Positions 1 to 7,959 of a stretch of 64,000 nt of DNA are shown here, piece by piece. Numbering within the stretch: the stretch's first letter is position 1; each line of letters starts with the position of its first letter. The stretch lies in NCBI GenBank assembly GCA_937120475.1, contig CAKZJV010000007.1, positions 1,938,068 to 2,002,067 of the forward strand, in the 5' to 3' direction. The translations under genes and the position numbers were made by a program. The notes beneath the pieces were generated by a model. The model had not been told where the DNA came from, did no database searches, and saw nothing but the letters and a program-made list of their open reading frames with translations. This DNA is from an uncultured Cryomorphaceae bacterium. Lineage in GTDB: Bacteria; Bacteroidota; Bacteroidia; Flavobacteriales; Schleiferiaceae.

Positions 1-378
1 GCGGTACAGGGCATCCGAAATAACGGTTCCGCACAGGGTAAGAATGACCACCAGGCCAATAGTCAACGGCCATCGTGCCGGAAAATCGTTGATCTGTAAA
101 TAATCAGAAGGGTGGCGTGAAATAAGATAAGCCCCAAACAAGCCCGGTATTAAAAAGGTGCCAATGGTATTAAAGCCCTGCAGGAACTTTAATATTTCGG
201 TGGCTCCGGCATTGCCGGGCTCCTGCAGAATGGTCATCATATCTTCCAGGGCTACCGGAAAAAACAACGGCAGTAGCAAAACACCCAGCATCAGGAAAAC
301 GAGGGTACCCCCTAATGCTATCAGGAAAATGATGAAAAGCTGGAACCAGGGACTTTCTCCAATTAAACTACCTCTCAT
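1..378 (-). CDS. CPBP-family intramembrane protease, N-terminal part (runs off the window)
   Basis: An ATG at 378 on the minus strand opens a frame that stays open to base 1, giving 126 codons of the amino end. The visible protein starts MRGSLIGESPWFQLFIIF and has three hydrophobic segments: about residues 13-40, a weaker one near 65-85, and one near 103-122. Bacteroidota CPBP (Abi, type II CAAX protease-like) membrane proteins commonly begin with this pattern, a short polar start, an early transmembrane helix and a soluble loop. The catalytic EExxxR and H motifs would lie beyond the window edge, so activity cannot be judged. It is divergent from dusB with a 50-bp gap. The family call rests on the N-terminal pattern only. 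Confidence 0.55.
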   Translation of the reverse strand, partial: MRGSLIGESPWFQLFIIFLIALGGTLVFLMLGVLLLPLFFPVALEDMMTILQEPGNAGATEILKFLQGFNTIGTFLIPGLFGAYLISRHPSDYLQINDFPARWPLTIGLVVILTLCGTVISDALYR

Positions 379-428
379 AGAGCCGTTTAAGTTTTAGTAT
401 TTTTGCAGTCCAAAAATAAGAGGAATAG

Positions 429-1424
429 TTGGTACGGATCGATACAATTGACGTGGGAGAGTTTCCCTTACTGCTGGCGCCCATGGAGGACGTTAGTGAC
501 CCACCTTTTCGGGCTCTTTGCAAAAAACACGGTGCTGATGTAATGTACACGGAGTTCATCTCGTCCGAAGGCCTTATACGGGACGCAGCTAAAAGTGTGC
601 AAAAGCTGGATATTTTTGAATATGAACGCCCTATTGGCATACAGATTTTCGGAAATGAAATATCTTCTATGCGGGAGGCAGCCGCCATTACCGAAGAGGC
701 CAATCCTGATATTATCGATATCAACTACGGTTGCCCGGTGAAAAACGTGGCTTGTAAAGGAGCTGGAGCCGGTATTTTACAGGATATCCCCAAAATGGTT
801 TCCATGACCCGGGAGATTGTAAAATCGGTAAACAAGCCGGTAACCGTTAAAACCCGTCTGGGGTGGGATGAAAACACCAAATACATTGTAGAAGTAGCAG
901 AAAGGTTACAGGATGTGGGTATTAAAGCCATATCCATTCACGGGCGAACGCGCCAGCAGATGTACAAAGGCCAGGCCGACTGGAGCCTGATTGCCGCTGT
1001 GAAGAATAACCCCCGTATGCACATTCCGGTTTTTGGCAATGGCGATGTAGATTCTCCCGAAAAAGCCCTGGAAATGAAAAACCGCTACGGTGTGGATGGC
1101 ATTATGATCGGCCGGGCCAGTATTGGTTATCCCTGGGTTTTTAATGAAATCAAACATTTTTTGGAAACCGGTGAAAAGCTAGATCCTCCCAGCATGAAAG
1201 AACGGGTTGAGGCCTGTCGCCAGCATTTGAAAATGGCACTGGACTGGAAAGGCGACCGGGTGGGTGTTTATGAAACCAGACGCCATTACACCAACTACTT
1301 TAAGGGTATTCCCCACTTTAAAGAGTACCGTACGCAACTGGTTACCACCGAAGAGCCGGAAATACTTTTTGCGATACTCGATGAGGTGGAAGAACGGTTT
1401 TCCGAAGTCAATTTAGCCATTTAA
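429..1424 (+). CDS. dusB: tRNA-dihydrouridine synthase DusB
   Basis: This 331-residue TIM-barrel flavoprotein reduces uridine to dihydrouridine in the tRNA D-loop. The family landmarks are in order: the FMN-binding start LLAPMEDVSDPPFR (residues ~15-28), the NYGCPVKNVACKGAGAG segment with the catalytic cysteine (~98-114), KTRLGWD, ISIHGRTRQQMYKG, and the phosphate-binding GNGDV and GIMIGRASIG near residues 200-235. The start is a TTG at 429, preceded by AAGAGGA at 417-423. Homologues also begin with the short MVRI-type leader, which supports this codon. The stop TAA at 1422-1424 overlaps the stop of the convergent permease gene by four bases. Confidence 0.93.
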   Translation: MVRIDTIDVGEFPLLLAPMEDVSDPPFRALCKKHGADVMYTEFISSEGLIRDAAKSVQKLDIFEYERPIGIQIFGNEISSMREAAAITEEANPDIIDINYGCPVKNVACKGAGAGILQDIPKMVSMTREIVKSVNKPVTVKTRLGWDENTKYIVEVAERLQDVGIKAISIHGRTRQQMYKGQADWSLIAAVKNNPRMHIPVFGNGDVDSPEKALEMKNRYGVDGIMIGRASIGYPWVFNEIKHFLETGEKLDPPSMKERVEACRQHLKMALDWKGDRVGVYETRRHYTNYFKGIPHFKEYRTQLVTTEEPEILFAILDEVEERFSEVNLAI

Positions 1425-2644
1425 ACCGCTCGTACTGCTCCGAACAATTCGTAACTCAACCGCCTGGAAGTAAGCCAGGAGGTGATGCCGCTCAGGCTAA
1501 AAACCGTTGCGGAAACCAAGAGCAGGTCGGTCCATTTTAGCTTTACCGGGTAAGAGTCGATTACGTAACCGGGGCCAAGGGATAAAATGCCATAGTGCTC
1601 CTGTAGCAGTATAATCAGGGTTCCCAAAAAAAGACCGGTTAAGGCCCCAACGGAACTGATCAAAATGCCCTCCTTAAAAAATATTTGCCGCAATTTTTCG
1701 AGTGGTGCACCCATGGCCCAAAGGGTAAACAGGTTCTCCTTTTTATCGAGCATCAGCATAGTAATACTCCCCATAATAGTAAAGGTGGAAATGGCCAGTA
1801 TTAGCGCAAAAACGATAAAAGTGAAGAGGTTCTCACTCTTCATCACCTTGAAAAAAACCTCCTGCTGCTCATTGCGGTCCTGAACTTTAAAACCATTGCC
1901 CATGTGATTTTTAATGAGCCTTTTCACTTGGTTTAAGGAAGCACCGGGTTTCAGTTTAAATTCAAAAGAAGTGACTGCCTCTTCACGGCCTATTAGCTGG
2001 CGGGCAAAGTCAAGCGTAGTAACGGCATACTTCTCATCAAAATCAGGTTGTATGGAAAATACTCCTGAAGGATACAGCAGTTCAGAGGCGAACGCACTGC
2101 TAAAATCGAGTCCGGTTTTTTCACGGGGCACAAAAGCCGAAATGGGCGATTCAAAATCTACCCGGCTATATCCTAAAAAATAAGCCACTCCTGCTCCCAA
2201 AATAGCGGTGGGCACCTGTTGGCCCTCTTGCAACTCGTATTCACCGGCTACCACCGATTCCGCGATTCCCGATACCTTCCGATAATTATCATCCACTCCC
2301 TTTAAAGTGGCGATGTATTCTTTTTCACGGAAGGTTAAAAGCACCCGGTCTTCCAGTACGGCTGACACCTGCTCTACTCCTTCTATTTCACGCAACCCGC
2401 TGATAAAAGCCGGTGTGGTATCGTAATACTTACCCTCTACCAGGCTAGCCTTGATGTCAGGGTCAAAGGTTTGATAAAAACCCTTCACTAAGGTTTCCAG
2501 TCCGTTAAAGGCACTTAAAACTATAATGAGCGCGGACGTACCGACCATAATTCCCAGCATGGAAACCGCGGAAATGATGTTCACTGCATTTCCCGACTTA
2601 CGGGAGAAAAAATACCTGCGGGCAATATGGGTGGTGAGGTTCAA
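1421..2644 (-). CDS. FtsX-like ABC transporter permease of the LolC/LolE type
   Basis: The protein has 407 residues with the MacB/LolC layout: an N-terminal transmembrane helix (~23-47, after HIARRYFFSRKSGNAVN), a periplasmic domain of about 220 residues, and three C-terminal helices (~270-295, 320-345, 370-390). LolC/E proteins form the membrane part of the complex that releases lipoproteins from the inner membrane, and Bacteroidota genomes carry several such permeases. No ATPase gene is adjacent, so a LolD-like partner must be encoded elsewhere. The start is a TTG at 2644 that overlaps the rbfA stop codon (TTGA), which implies translational coupling. The 3' end overlaps dusB by four bases. 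The exact substrate is inferred from the family. Confidence 0.85.
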   Translation of the reverse strand: MNLTTHIARRYFFSRKSGNAVNIISAVSMLGIMVGTSALIIVLSAFNGLETLVKGFYQTFDPDIKASLVEGKYYDTTPAFISGLREIEGVEQVSAVLEDRVLLTFREKEYIATLKGVDDNYRKVSGIAESVVAGEYELQEGQQVPTAILGAGVAYFLGYSRVDFESPISAFVPREKTGLDFSSAFASELLYPSGVFSIQPDFDEKYAVTTLDFARQLIGREEAVTSFEFKLKPGASLNQVKRLIKNHMGNGFKVQDRNEQQEVFFKVMKSENLFTFIVFALILAISTFTIMGSITMLMLDKKENLFTLWAMGAPLEKLRQIFFKEGILISSVGALTGLFLGTLIILLQEHYGILSLGPGYVIDSYPVKLKWTDLLLVSATVFSLSGITSWLTSRRLSYELFGAVRAV

Positions 2645-3000
2645 CGAATAGGACTTTCTCCCTCGCCCCTGAGGAGGCGGTCAATATCGTCACGATGCTT
2701 CATACTATCATCCAGGAAAAATTGAAGGTCAGGCATAACCCTCAATTGACCTTTAAGCCGCTGCACCAGTTGATCTTTAATGTAAGATTTTTGATTTTTG
2801 GTCCAATCCATAATTTCTTCCTGTGCCTGGGATGGAAAGATGCTTAGTGCAACGCGTGCCAATCCCAGGTCAGGGGTAACCTTTACCAATGATACCGTTA
2901 TTAATACCCCCTTAAACTGTTGTTGGGCTATGCTTCGGAACACCTCCGAAAGATCCTGTTGTAACAGGCGATTTACCTTTTTTAAACGATTGGAATCCAT
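2641..3000 (-). CDS. rbfA: Ribosome-binding factor A
   Basis: The 119-residue protein has the short KH-like fold of RbfA: an N-terminal helix with NRLKKVNRLLQQDLSEVF, then ITVSLVKVTPDLGLARVALSIF, and the closing pattern LRVMPDLQFFLDDSMKHRDDIDRLL. RbfA binds the small ribosomal subunit late in maturation and is needed for 16S rRNA 5'-end processing and cold adaptation. It starts at ATG 3000, lies 25 bp after the acylphosphatase gene, and is translationally coupled to the downstream permease. In many Bacteroidota rbfA also sits directly upstream of a LolC/E-type permease. Confidence 0.93.
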   Translation of the reverse strand: MDSNRLKKVNRLLQQDLSEVFRSIAQQQFKGVLITVSLVKVTPDLGLARVALSIFPSQAQEEIMDWTKNQKSYIKDQLVQRLKGQLRVMPDLQFFLDDSMKHRDDIDRLLRGEGESPIR

Positions 3001-3025
3001 AACGCAAAGCTACAAAAGGCTTTGA

Positions 3026-3301
3026 TTAGCGTATTATTTCGAATGAATGGAAAGGAGGTTTTTCCAACTCGGTAAGTTTTACCTGATCTACCCTCGCCCC
3101 CGGAGGCCCCTGCCTGCACCAGGCTATAAACTCCTGTACCTTACCCTTATCTCCTTGCACCTCTGCGCTAACCGAGCCATCAGCTTCATTTTTTACCCAA
3201 CCCTTCAATTCCAGCTTGCGGGCCTCCGCCTGGGTACTCTTTCGGTAGTAAACTCCCTGTACTTTACCGGTAATCTGCAAATGATAGGTGGGCTCTTTCA
3301 T
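3026..3301 (-). CDS. acyP: Acylphosphatase
   Basis: At 91 residues this has the usual size of acylphosphatase, which hydrolyses carboxyl-phosphate bonds of small acyl phosphates. The signature is visible: the phosphate-binding loop GKVQGVYYRKS (residues ~12-22, including the catalytic Arg) and GWVKNEADGSV with the catalytic Asn (~34-44), followed by the VEVQG-type strand. It is the first gene of the acyP-rbfA-permease run and is divergent from dps across a 205-bp gap. In this family the loop residue after GVG/GVY is often Phe; here it is Tyr-Tyr, a conservative change. Its cellular substrate is not known. Confidence 0.9.
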   Translation of the reverse strand: MKEPTYHLQITGKVQGVYYRKSTQAEARKLELKGWVKNEADGSVSAEVQGDKGKVQEFIAWCRQGPPGARVDQVKLTELEKPPFHSFEIIR

Positions 3302-3506
3302 TTTGAAAAACGTTTCCTTTCAAAAAGAAATGAATCCAACAACCTTTTAGTTCACAATGGCACATGTTATTTTATAAGTTACTGCATTCCAGCGTACTAA
3401 AAGTGCCATCTAAATTTCGGCACGGTTCTACCATTATAGTCCGCACTTACTTACCAAAAAACATCTTTTAGAAACAACTCATTATTAACCAGAATAAATA
3501 AAGCTG

Positions 3507-4028
3507 ATGGAAAAAGTAGAATTAAAAGAAATACAGTTCCCCAACTCGCACCGAAAAATTGAATTGCACACCGGACTAGACGAAGAGGGACGTGAAAAAG
3601 TAGCGAAGCAGCTTTCATCCGTGTTAGCTGACAGCTACCTGTTAATGTTAAAAACACACTATTATCATTGGAATGTGAGGGGCACTTTATTTAAGTCGCT
3701 TCATGATTTAACCGAAGAGCAATACACTGAATTGTTTGAAGCTATTGATGATGTTGCCGAGCGTATCCGCGCACTGGGTTTTGAAGCCCCGGGAACCTTT
3801 AGCGTGTTTAATAAAATTAGCAGCGTTAAAGAAGCAAAAGGAGGATTATCAGACCTGGAAATGTCAGCCGACCTTTTGGAAACGCATGAAAATCTGATCT
3901 TAAAACTTCGCGAAACACTGAATATTGCTGACGAAATTGGTGATGAAGTAACCGTAGATATGATGGTGGCCCGCCTCACCGTTCATGAAAAAAGTGCCTG
4001 GATGTTGCGGAGTTTTATTGAAAGATAA
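3507..4028 (+). CDS. dps: Dps-family ferritin-like DNA protection protein
   Basis: The 173-residue protein fits the Dps four-helix bundle, which assembles as a dodecamer that oxidises and stores iron and shields DNA in starvation and oxidative stress. The first helix carries the ferroxidase pattern LMLKTHYYHWNVRG (residues ~47-60) followed by FKSLHDLTEEQYTELFEAIDDVAERIRALG (~62-91), with the His, Asp and Glu iron ligands in place. The N-terminal tail is longer than in many Dps proteins and mixed in charge. It stands first in a plus-strand run of stress and envelope genes, 11 bp upstream of a lipoprotein gene, which suggests co-expression under stress. Confidence 0.9.
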   Translation: MEKVELKEIQFPNSHRKIELHTGLDEEGREKVAKQLSSVLADSYLLMLKTHYYHWNVRGTLFKSLHDLTEEQYTELFEAIDDVAERIRALGFEAPGTFSVFNKISSVKEAKGGLSDLEMSADLLETHENLILKLRETLNIADEIGDEVTVDMMVARLTVHEKSAWMLRSFIER

Positions 4029-4039
4029 AAATAACCATT

Positions 4040-4498
4040 ATGCATCGCCAAATTTGCAACAGCTTACTTATACTCCTGCTTTTAGGGCTGGTCTGGGGTT
4101 GCAATGAAAATTTTGACAACAGATATCCAACCAGTTATTCACAAAATGCGGGCTCATCGGATCAACGACCTTCACAGGTAGATGAAATTGAGCTTAAGGA
4201 TCGTATTTCTGAAGATCTATCCTACGTTGAAGAACGTTTGGAAGAATTAGAAGAAGAAACCAAGGCGGAAATAGACCAACTTAACGATCAGGCCCAAGCT
4301 AAATCTGAAGAACTCCAGGATGATCTTATCCGATTAAGAAACGATCTCCAGGAGAGGTTGGATAGCCTGAAAGATGGTTCCAGGGAAGGTTACGCTGAAC
4401 TGAAGCGATCTTCCTCCAAAAGCCTGGAACGCCTCGAAGACGAGATGAAGCAGATTAATGAGGAGATCGAAGAGTGGATAGATTTATACATTGAATAA
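4040..4498 (+). CDS. Small coiled-coil lipoprotein, function unknown
   Basis: A 152-residue predicted lipoprotein. The hydrophobic signal LLILLLLGLVWGC puts the lipid-modified cysteine at residue 21; the -2 residue is Trp, which is atypical for a lipobox. After a polar linker, residues ~45-145 form an almost continuous charged heptad-like helix rich in Glu, Lys, Leu and Arg (for example SYVEERLEELEEETKAEID), so a long coiled coil is expected. This is reminiscent of envelope spacer or membrane-stress proteins, but I recognise no family. It lies 11 bp after dps. Confidence 0.7.
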   Translation: MHRQICNSLLILLLLGLVWGCNENFDNRYPTSYSQNAGSSDQRPSQVDEIELKDRISEDLSYVEERLEELEEETKAEIDQLNDQAQAKSEELQDDLIRLRNDLQERLDSLKDGSREGYAELKRSSSKSLERLEDEMKQINEEIEEWIDLYIE

Positions 4499-4502
4499 TA
4501 AC

Positions 4503-4844
4503 ATGGAACTGAATACGCCTAGAAAAGATCCTTATTCTTCCCTTAGTCAATTGGAAGAAACGCTTAACAAAAAAGGTTTTGAACAAAAATTTTCAGTAGC
4601 CGATGAAGATTCGGCTCACAATGAAAAAAACGAAGTTTTTAAGGCCAGTGAAATGAGCATTATAGAGTTGCACCGATTGAAGGATGAAAAGAACAAAACC
4701 GAATCTACAATGGTTATTGCTTTAGAAGCAGATAATGGAACCAAAGGAATATTGATTGCTCCTTTTGGAGAGGGAAGCGATGCAACTGTAGATCGTTTTC
4801 TCCAAAATGTAGATGCTGGACAAGAATTGAATAAGAAGTATTAA
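4503..4844 (+). CDS. Small conserved-looking soluble protein, function unknown
   Basis: I chose the ATG at 4503 (113 residues). A TTG at 4491 would add four residues and overlap the lipoprotein gene. The product has no signal peptide or membrane segment. It begins with a short helix (SSLSQLEETLNKKGFEQKF), then an acidic region, then a strand-rich end (STMVIALEADNGTKGILIAPFG). This order vaguely resembles small Bacteroidota proteins of about 100 residues that pair a GYxxDF-type helix with a KGxLVxxYG strand, but the match is too weak for a family call. It sits between a lipoprotein and a YtxH gene in a stress-type run. Confidence 0.55.
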   Translation: MELNTPRKDPYSSLSQLEETLNKKGFEQKFSVADEDSAHNEKNEVFKASEMSIIELHRLKDEKNKTESTMVIALEADNGTKGILIAPFGEGSDATVDRFLQNVDAGQELNKKY

Positions 4845-4879
4845 ATAGATTTTTCGTTAACCATAAATATAAATTAGAG

Positions 4880-5116
4880 ATGAGCAAACAAGCTGGAAAT
4901 GTAATTTTAGGAACCCTGATTGGTGTAGCAGCCGGTTTGGCGGCAGGTGTTTTATTAGCTCCTGCCAGTGGAAAGGATACCCGTAATATGTTGGGGGAAA
5001 AAGCCAATGAAGCCAAAGACGCTATCAATGATGCCGCCAACAAAACCATTGCTTCCCTTAAAGAAGTAAAAGAGTCTGCCGAAAGAGTTATCAAAAACGG
5101 CAGCGTGAAGGCGTAA
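4880..5116 (+). CDS. YtxH-domain general stress protein
   Basis: The 78-residue protein has the YtxH layout: an N-terminal glycine-rich transmembrane segment (VILGTLIGVAAGLAAGVLLAP, residues ~8-28), the characteristic LLAPASGKDTRN turn, and an amphipathic Ala/Lys/Glu helix to the end. YtxH proteins are small membrane-anchored proteins associated with general stress. In Bacteroidota they usually occur next to a holin-like DUF gene, as here. A strong terminator-like hairpin follows 18 bp after its stop. Confidence 0.85.
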   Translation: MSKQAGNVILGTLIGVAAGLAAGVLLAPASGKDTRNMLGEKANEAKDAINDAANKTIASLKEVKESAERVIKNGSVKA

Positions 5117-5134
5117 GCCTTTGAGATATTATCG

Positions 5135-5163
5135 AATGCCGGCCCAAGGCCGGCATTTCTTTT
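5135..5163 (+). terminator. Intrinsic-terminator-like hairpin just upstream of the next gene
   Basis: The arms AATGCCGGCC (5135-5144) and GGCCGGCATT (5148-5157) pair perfectly around a 3-nt loop and run into TTTCTTTT. The hairpin ends only 5 bp before the ATG at 5169, so it must either end transcription after the YtxH gene or act as a processing or attenuation element inside the operon. Confidence 0.75.
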
Positions 5164-5168
5164 ATCCG

Positions 5169-5540
5169 ATGGATTTTAGCAAACATATCAAACAACTTAC
5201 CGAGCACCTCAAGGAGTATCTCAAGCTTGAGGTTGAGCATGCCAAGTACGAGGCTATTGAAGAAGGCAGTAAAATCATCGGTAGCCTGTTCGCTTTTATA
5301 TTTATTCTCCTCTTCGGGTGCATTGCAACCCTTATTATTGGCATTTTCAGTGGCCTTTATCTTTCGCAGGTTTTTGATAGTTATCTCTACGGTTTTGGGG
5401 CCGTCTCTCTTTTTTACATTTTCTCCTTGCTATTAATGTTGATTTTCAGGAAGCAGTTTCTTGAAAAACCCTTTATCAGTACTGCGGTTAAACATATATT
5501 CAAACACATTCGTGAAAAAGAAGAACGGCATACGAAATAA
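5169..5540 (+). CDS. Holin-like (phage_holin_3_6 / YqjE-type) membrane protein
   Basis: I take the ATG at 5169, giving 123 residues beginning MDFSKHIKQLTEHLKEYLKLE. The longer frame from 5121 would translate through the terminator stem. After an N-terminal amphipathic helix come two long transmembrane segments (~39-65 and ~73-97) and a basic tail. This is the layout of the DUF1469/phage_holin_3_6 family. Despite the name, these are ordinary chromosomal envelope proteins in Bacteroidota, typically beside YtxH, and nothing else here suggests phage. The following gene overlaps its end by 29 bp in another frame. Confidence 0.8.
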   Translation: MDFSKHIKQLTEHLKEYLKLEVEHAKYEAIEEGSKIIGSLFAFIFILLFGCIATLIIGIFSGLYLSQVFDSYLYGFGAVSLFYIFSLLLMLIFRKQFLEKPFISTAVKHIFKHIREKEERHTK

Positions 5541-5844
5541 AAAACAACTGGATCAGCATATTCGGGAGCTCCGACTTCAAAAAGAGATACAGAAACAAAA
5601 GCTCCTGGCCGATGTGGAAATCCTTAAAAATGGAGTTTCTACGCTGGAGGCCGGGTTGCAAACTTTCAATGCCATAGCCGAATTTTTCCGAAAAAGTAGC
5701 GCCACCGGAATGAGCCCCAAGGAACGTCTTAAGAATATGGGCTTGAACCTGGGGCTTGATATTTTGGCGGAATACCTCGCCCAGAGAACCAGCCCTCCCA
5801 AATCGGAAAACCCCGAAACCGAAAAAAACCAGGAACACTTATAA
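5512..5844 (+). CDS. Small basic coiled-coil protein, function unknown
   Basis: The frame is open from 5461, but the likely start is GTG 5512, giving 110 residues beginning MKKKNGIRNKKQLDQH and overlapping the holin-like gene by 29 bp. The first half is a highly charged helix (IRELRLQKEIQKQKLLADVE). The second half has the weakly hydrophobic stretch LKNMGLNLGLDILAEYL and a polar Pro/Glu tail. Genes of this kind follow YtxH and holin-like genes in Bacteroidota, making a recurrent trio, and a role with those membrane proteins is inferred. It lies 10 bp upstream of mscS. Confidence 0.6.
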   Translation: MKKKNGIRNKKQLDQHIRELRLQKEIQKQKLLADVEILKNGVSTLEAGLQTFNAIAEFFRKSSATGMSPKERLKNMGLNLGLDILAEYLAQRTSPPKSENPETEKNQEHL

Positions 5845-5854
5845 AACAGGAGAT

Positions 5855-6811
5855 ATGGAAACCACCGCAAAAATCAATTTTGGGATAGATCAGGCTTATG
5901 ATCTGGTAACCGATAAAATACAAGACTGGTTAGAGCTGGCCGCTAAAATGCTTCCCAACTTTGTGATTGCCATTCTCATTCTGTTGGCCTTTGTATGGGT
6001 GGGCAAATTCCTGAAAAAAATAATTTACAAGCTTACCGGCCGTATTACGGATAACCTCAGCTTACGCAAGCTCATCAGCAGCATTTTTTACATTGTGGTA
6101 GTGGCCTTAGGTACCTTTATTGCCCTCTCTATTTTAGAGTTGGATGGGGCGGTGACTTCCCTACTGGCGGGAGCCGGAGTAATTGGTCTGGCCCTGGGTT
6201 TTGCCTTCCAGGATATAGCTTCCAACTTTATTGCGGGTACAATGATGAGCATTCGCAGGCCTTTCCAAACCGGTGATCTTATTGAAACCAACTCTTTCTT
6301 CGGAAAGGTTTCCAGCATACACCTTCGTACTACTCAAATTGAAACCTTGCAAGGGCAACTGGTGATGATACCCAATGCCGAAGTATTCAAAAACCCTATT
6401 ATCAATTATACCGTACTCGGTAAACGAAGAGTAGATTTAGCCATAGGGGTTACCTACGATCAGGACTTGCCGTTTGCCAAAAAGATAGCCAGGGAAGCGG
6501 TTGAAAAATTAGAAGGCGTTCAAGGCGAGGTCACTATTTTCTACACAGAATTTGGTGATAGTTCCATCAATTTCTCCATCCGCTATTGGATGAATTTCAC
6601 CAATAAGCAGTTTGAGTACTGGGATATGGTGGATCGTGGAATTATCTCCATCAAAAAGGCTTTTGATGAGAATGGTATCGGTATTCCATTCCCCATCCGT
6701 ACCCTGGATTTTGGAGATGTGGATTTCAAAGACATTTTCAAAACTTATTCTAAAACCCTGGGTCCTAATTCCTCAGGTTCGGAGAAAGGTTCTTCAGGAC
6801 CAGATCAATAA
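5855..6811 (+). CDS. mscS: Small-conductance mechanosensitive channel (MscS family)
   Basis: The ATG at 5855 follows AGGAG at 5848-5852 and gives 318 residues. An amphipathic N-terminus is followed by three transmembrane helices (~25-50, 68-92, 98-125). The third contains the pore motif GAGVIGLALGFAFQDIASNF, followed by the MscS middle-beta signature RRPFQTGDLIE and the PNAEVFKNPIINYT segment. MscS channels open under membrane tension to release osmolytes during hypo-osmotic shock. The length and the single-core layout fit the minimal MscS type. It is embedded in the envelope-stress run with YtxH and the holin-like protein. Confidence 0.92.
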   Translation: METTAKINFGIDQAYDLVTDKIQDWLELAAKMLPNFVIAILILLAFVWVGKFLKKIIYKLTGRITDNLSLRKLISSIFYIVVVALGTFIALSILELDGAVTSLLAGAGVIGLALGFAFQDIASNFIAGTMMSIRRPFQTGDLIETNSFFGKVSSIHLRTTQIETLQGQLVMIPNAEVFKNPIINYTVLGKRRVDLAIGVTYDQDLPFAKKIAREAVEKLEGVQGEVTIFYTEFGDSSINFSIRYWMNFTNKQFEYWDMVDRGIISIKKAFDENGIGIPFPIRTLDFGDVDFKDIFKTYSKTLGPNSSGSEKGSSGPDQ

Positions 6812-6831
6812 ATAAGGCGTTAGCTGAAGCC

Positions 6832-7959
6832 ATGCGGAAATTCTGGAAAGTTCTTGGGATAATTATACTTGTTTTTGTCCTCCTGCACCTCGCTCTGGAG
6901 CCGGTTGCCCTGTATTATGCCAATAAGGCTCTGGATAATATGGAGGGTTACAAAGGCCGAATAAAGGATGTGGACATCCATCTATACCGCGGTGCTTACC
7001 GCATAGACTCCCTGAGTATTGTTAAAGTAAATGGTGAAAACCGGGAACCCTTCTTTTATACTAAGGCCATTGACCTCTCCGTACAGTGGAGCGCCCTTTT
7101 TAATGGCCGCGTAGTGGGCGAAATAATATTGGAGTCTCCCAACCTGAACTTTGTGGTTGTTGGAGATAAGGTGGAGGCCGGTGGCGATAATGATTGGGTA
7201 CAAACGGTTAAAGACCTCATGCCCCTTCAGATCAACCGCTTTGAGATTGTGAGCGGTGAAGTTCATTATATCGATAATACTTCCTCTCCTAAAGTAAATC
7301 TGGGTGTTTTTAAAATCAATGCCCTGGCCACCAACCTGGGTAATGTGAATGAGAGCCAGGAAATTTTGCCTTCCAGGGTAAACTTGAGCGCCAGTACCAG
7401 TGGCAACGGAGTCTTAAATTGTGAAATGGGTATTAATCTTCTGAAACAAAATCCCGATTTCGACCTTTCTGCCCAATTGGATAAGCTGGAACTACCTTAC
7501 ATCAAAGATTTCACCGATGCTTATGCCAATTTTACCTTTAAGGAAGGGCAAATGTCAGTATCATCCGAAGTGGCCATGAAGGATGGGGAGTACGAAGGCT
7601 ATGTAAAACCGGTACTCACCAACATACAGGTAATTGATCTTAAGAATAAAGAAACCACTTTTTGGCGAAAGGTTTGGGAGTTAATGGTTGGCACACTGCT
7701 GGAATTATTTGAAAATCAGAAAAAAGAACAGTTTGCTACCAAAGTACCTTTTTCGGGCAGCGCCAAAGATGCTGATGTTGCCCTGTTACCGACCATCGGC
7801 AATGTTCTTCGAAACGCTTTTATAAAGGCCTTTAACAACCAAATTGATCAAAGCGTAAACCTGGAAAGTGTAGATAAAAAGGAAAAAGACAATCGGGGCC
7901 TATTTGATTTTCTCAAATCGGACGAGGAAACACAAAAGGGTGATGAGAAAAGTGAATAA
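6832..7959 (+). CDS. DUF748/AsmA-like envelope protein
   Basis: The 375-residue protein has a single N-terminal membrane anchor (residues ~6-25, VLGIIILVFVLLHLALEPVAL) and a beta-rich periplasmic part. It contains the patterns typical of AsmA/DUF748 proteins: YYANKALDNMEGYKGRIKDVDIHLYRGAY near residues 27-55 and a later repeat of short extended strands such as INRFEIVSGEVHYID (~125-140). AsmA-like proteins are thought to shuttle lipids or affect outer membrane assembly. The last 40 residues are polar and charged. The gene ends at 7959 directly against the stop of the convergent HAD-like gene at 7960. Confidence 0.75.
   Translation: MRKFWKVLGIIILVFVLLHLALEPVALYYANKALDNMEGYKGRIKDVDIHLYRGAYRIDSLSIVKVNGENREPFFYTKAIDLSVQWSALFNGRVVGEIILESPNLNFVVVGDKVEAGGDNDWVQTVKDLMPLQINRFEIVSGEVHYIDNTSSPKVNLGVFKINALATNLGNVNESQEILPSRVNLSASTSGNGVLNCEMGINLLKQNPDFDLSAQLDKLELPYIKDFTDAYANFTFKEGQMSVSSEVAMKDGEYEGYVKPVLTNIQVIDLKNKETTFWRKVWELMVGTLLELFENQKKEQFATKVPFSGSAKDADVALLPTIGNVLRNAFIKAFNNQIDQSVNLESVDKKEKDNRGLFDFLKSDEETQKGDEKSE

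Noticed and set aside
906-1157. Antisense frames over dusB
   Set aside because: Shadows of the dusB coding frame with no motif.
3357-3409. ATGGCAC and GTGCCAT as an inverted repeat before dps
   Set aside because: Seven-base arms with a 39-base gap can arise by chance, and no promoter element fits them.
5121-5168. Upstream start for the holin-like gene at 5121
   Set aside because: It would read through a terminator stem and add a leader unlike family members; ATG 5169 gives the family-like N-terminus.
5169-5540. Holin-like gene as a sign of prophage
   Set aside because: The family is a normal chromosomal membrane protein next to YtxH in Bacteroidota, and no other phage gene is present.
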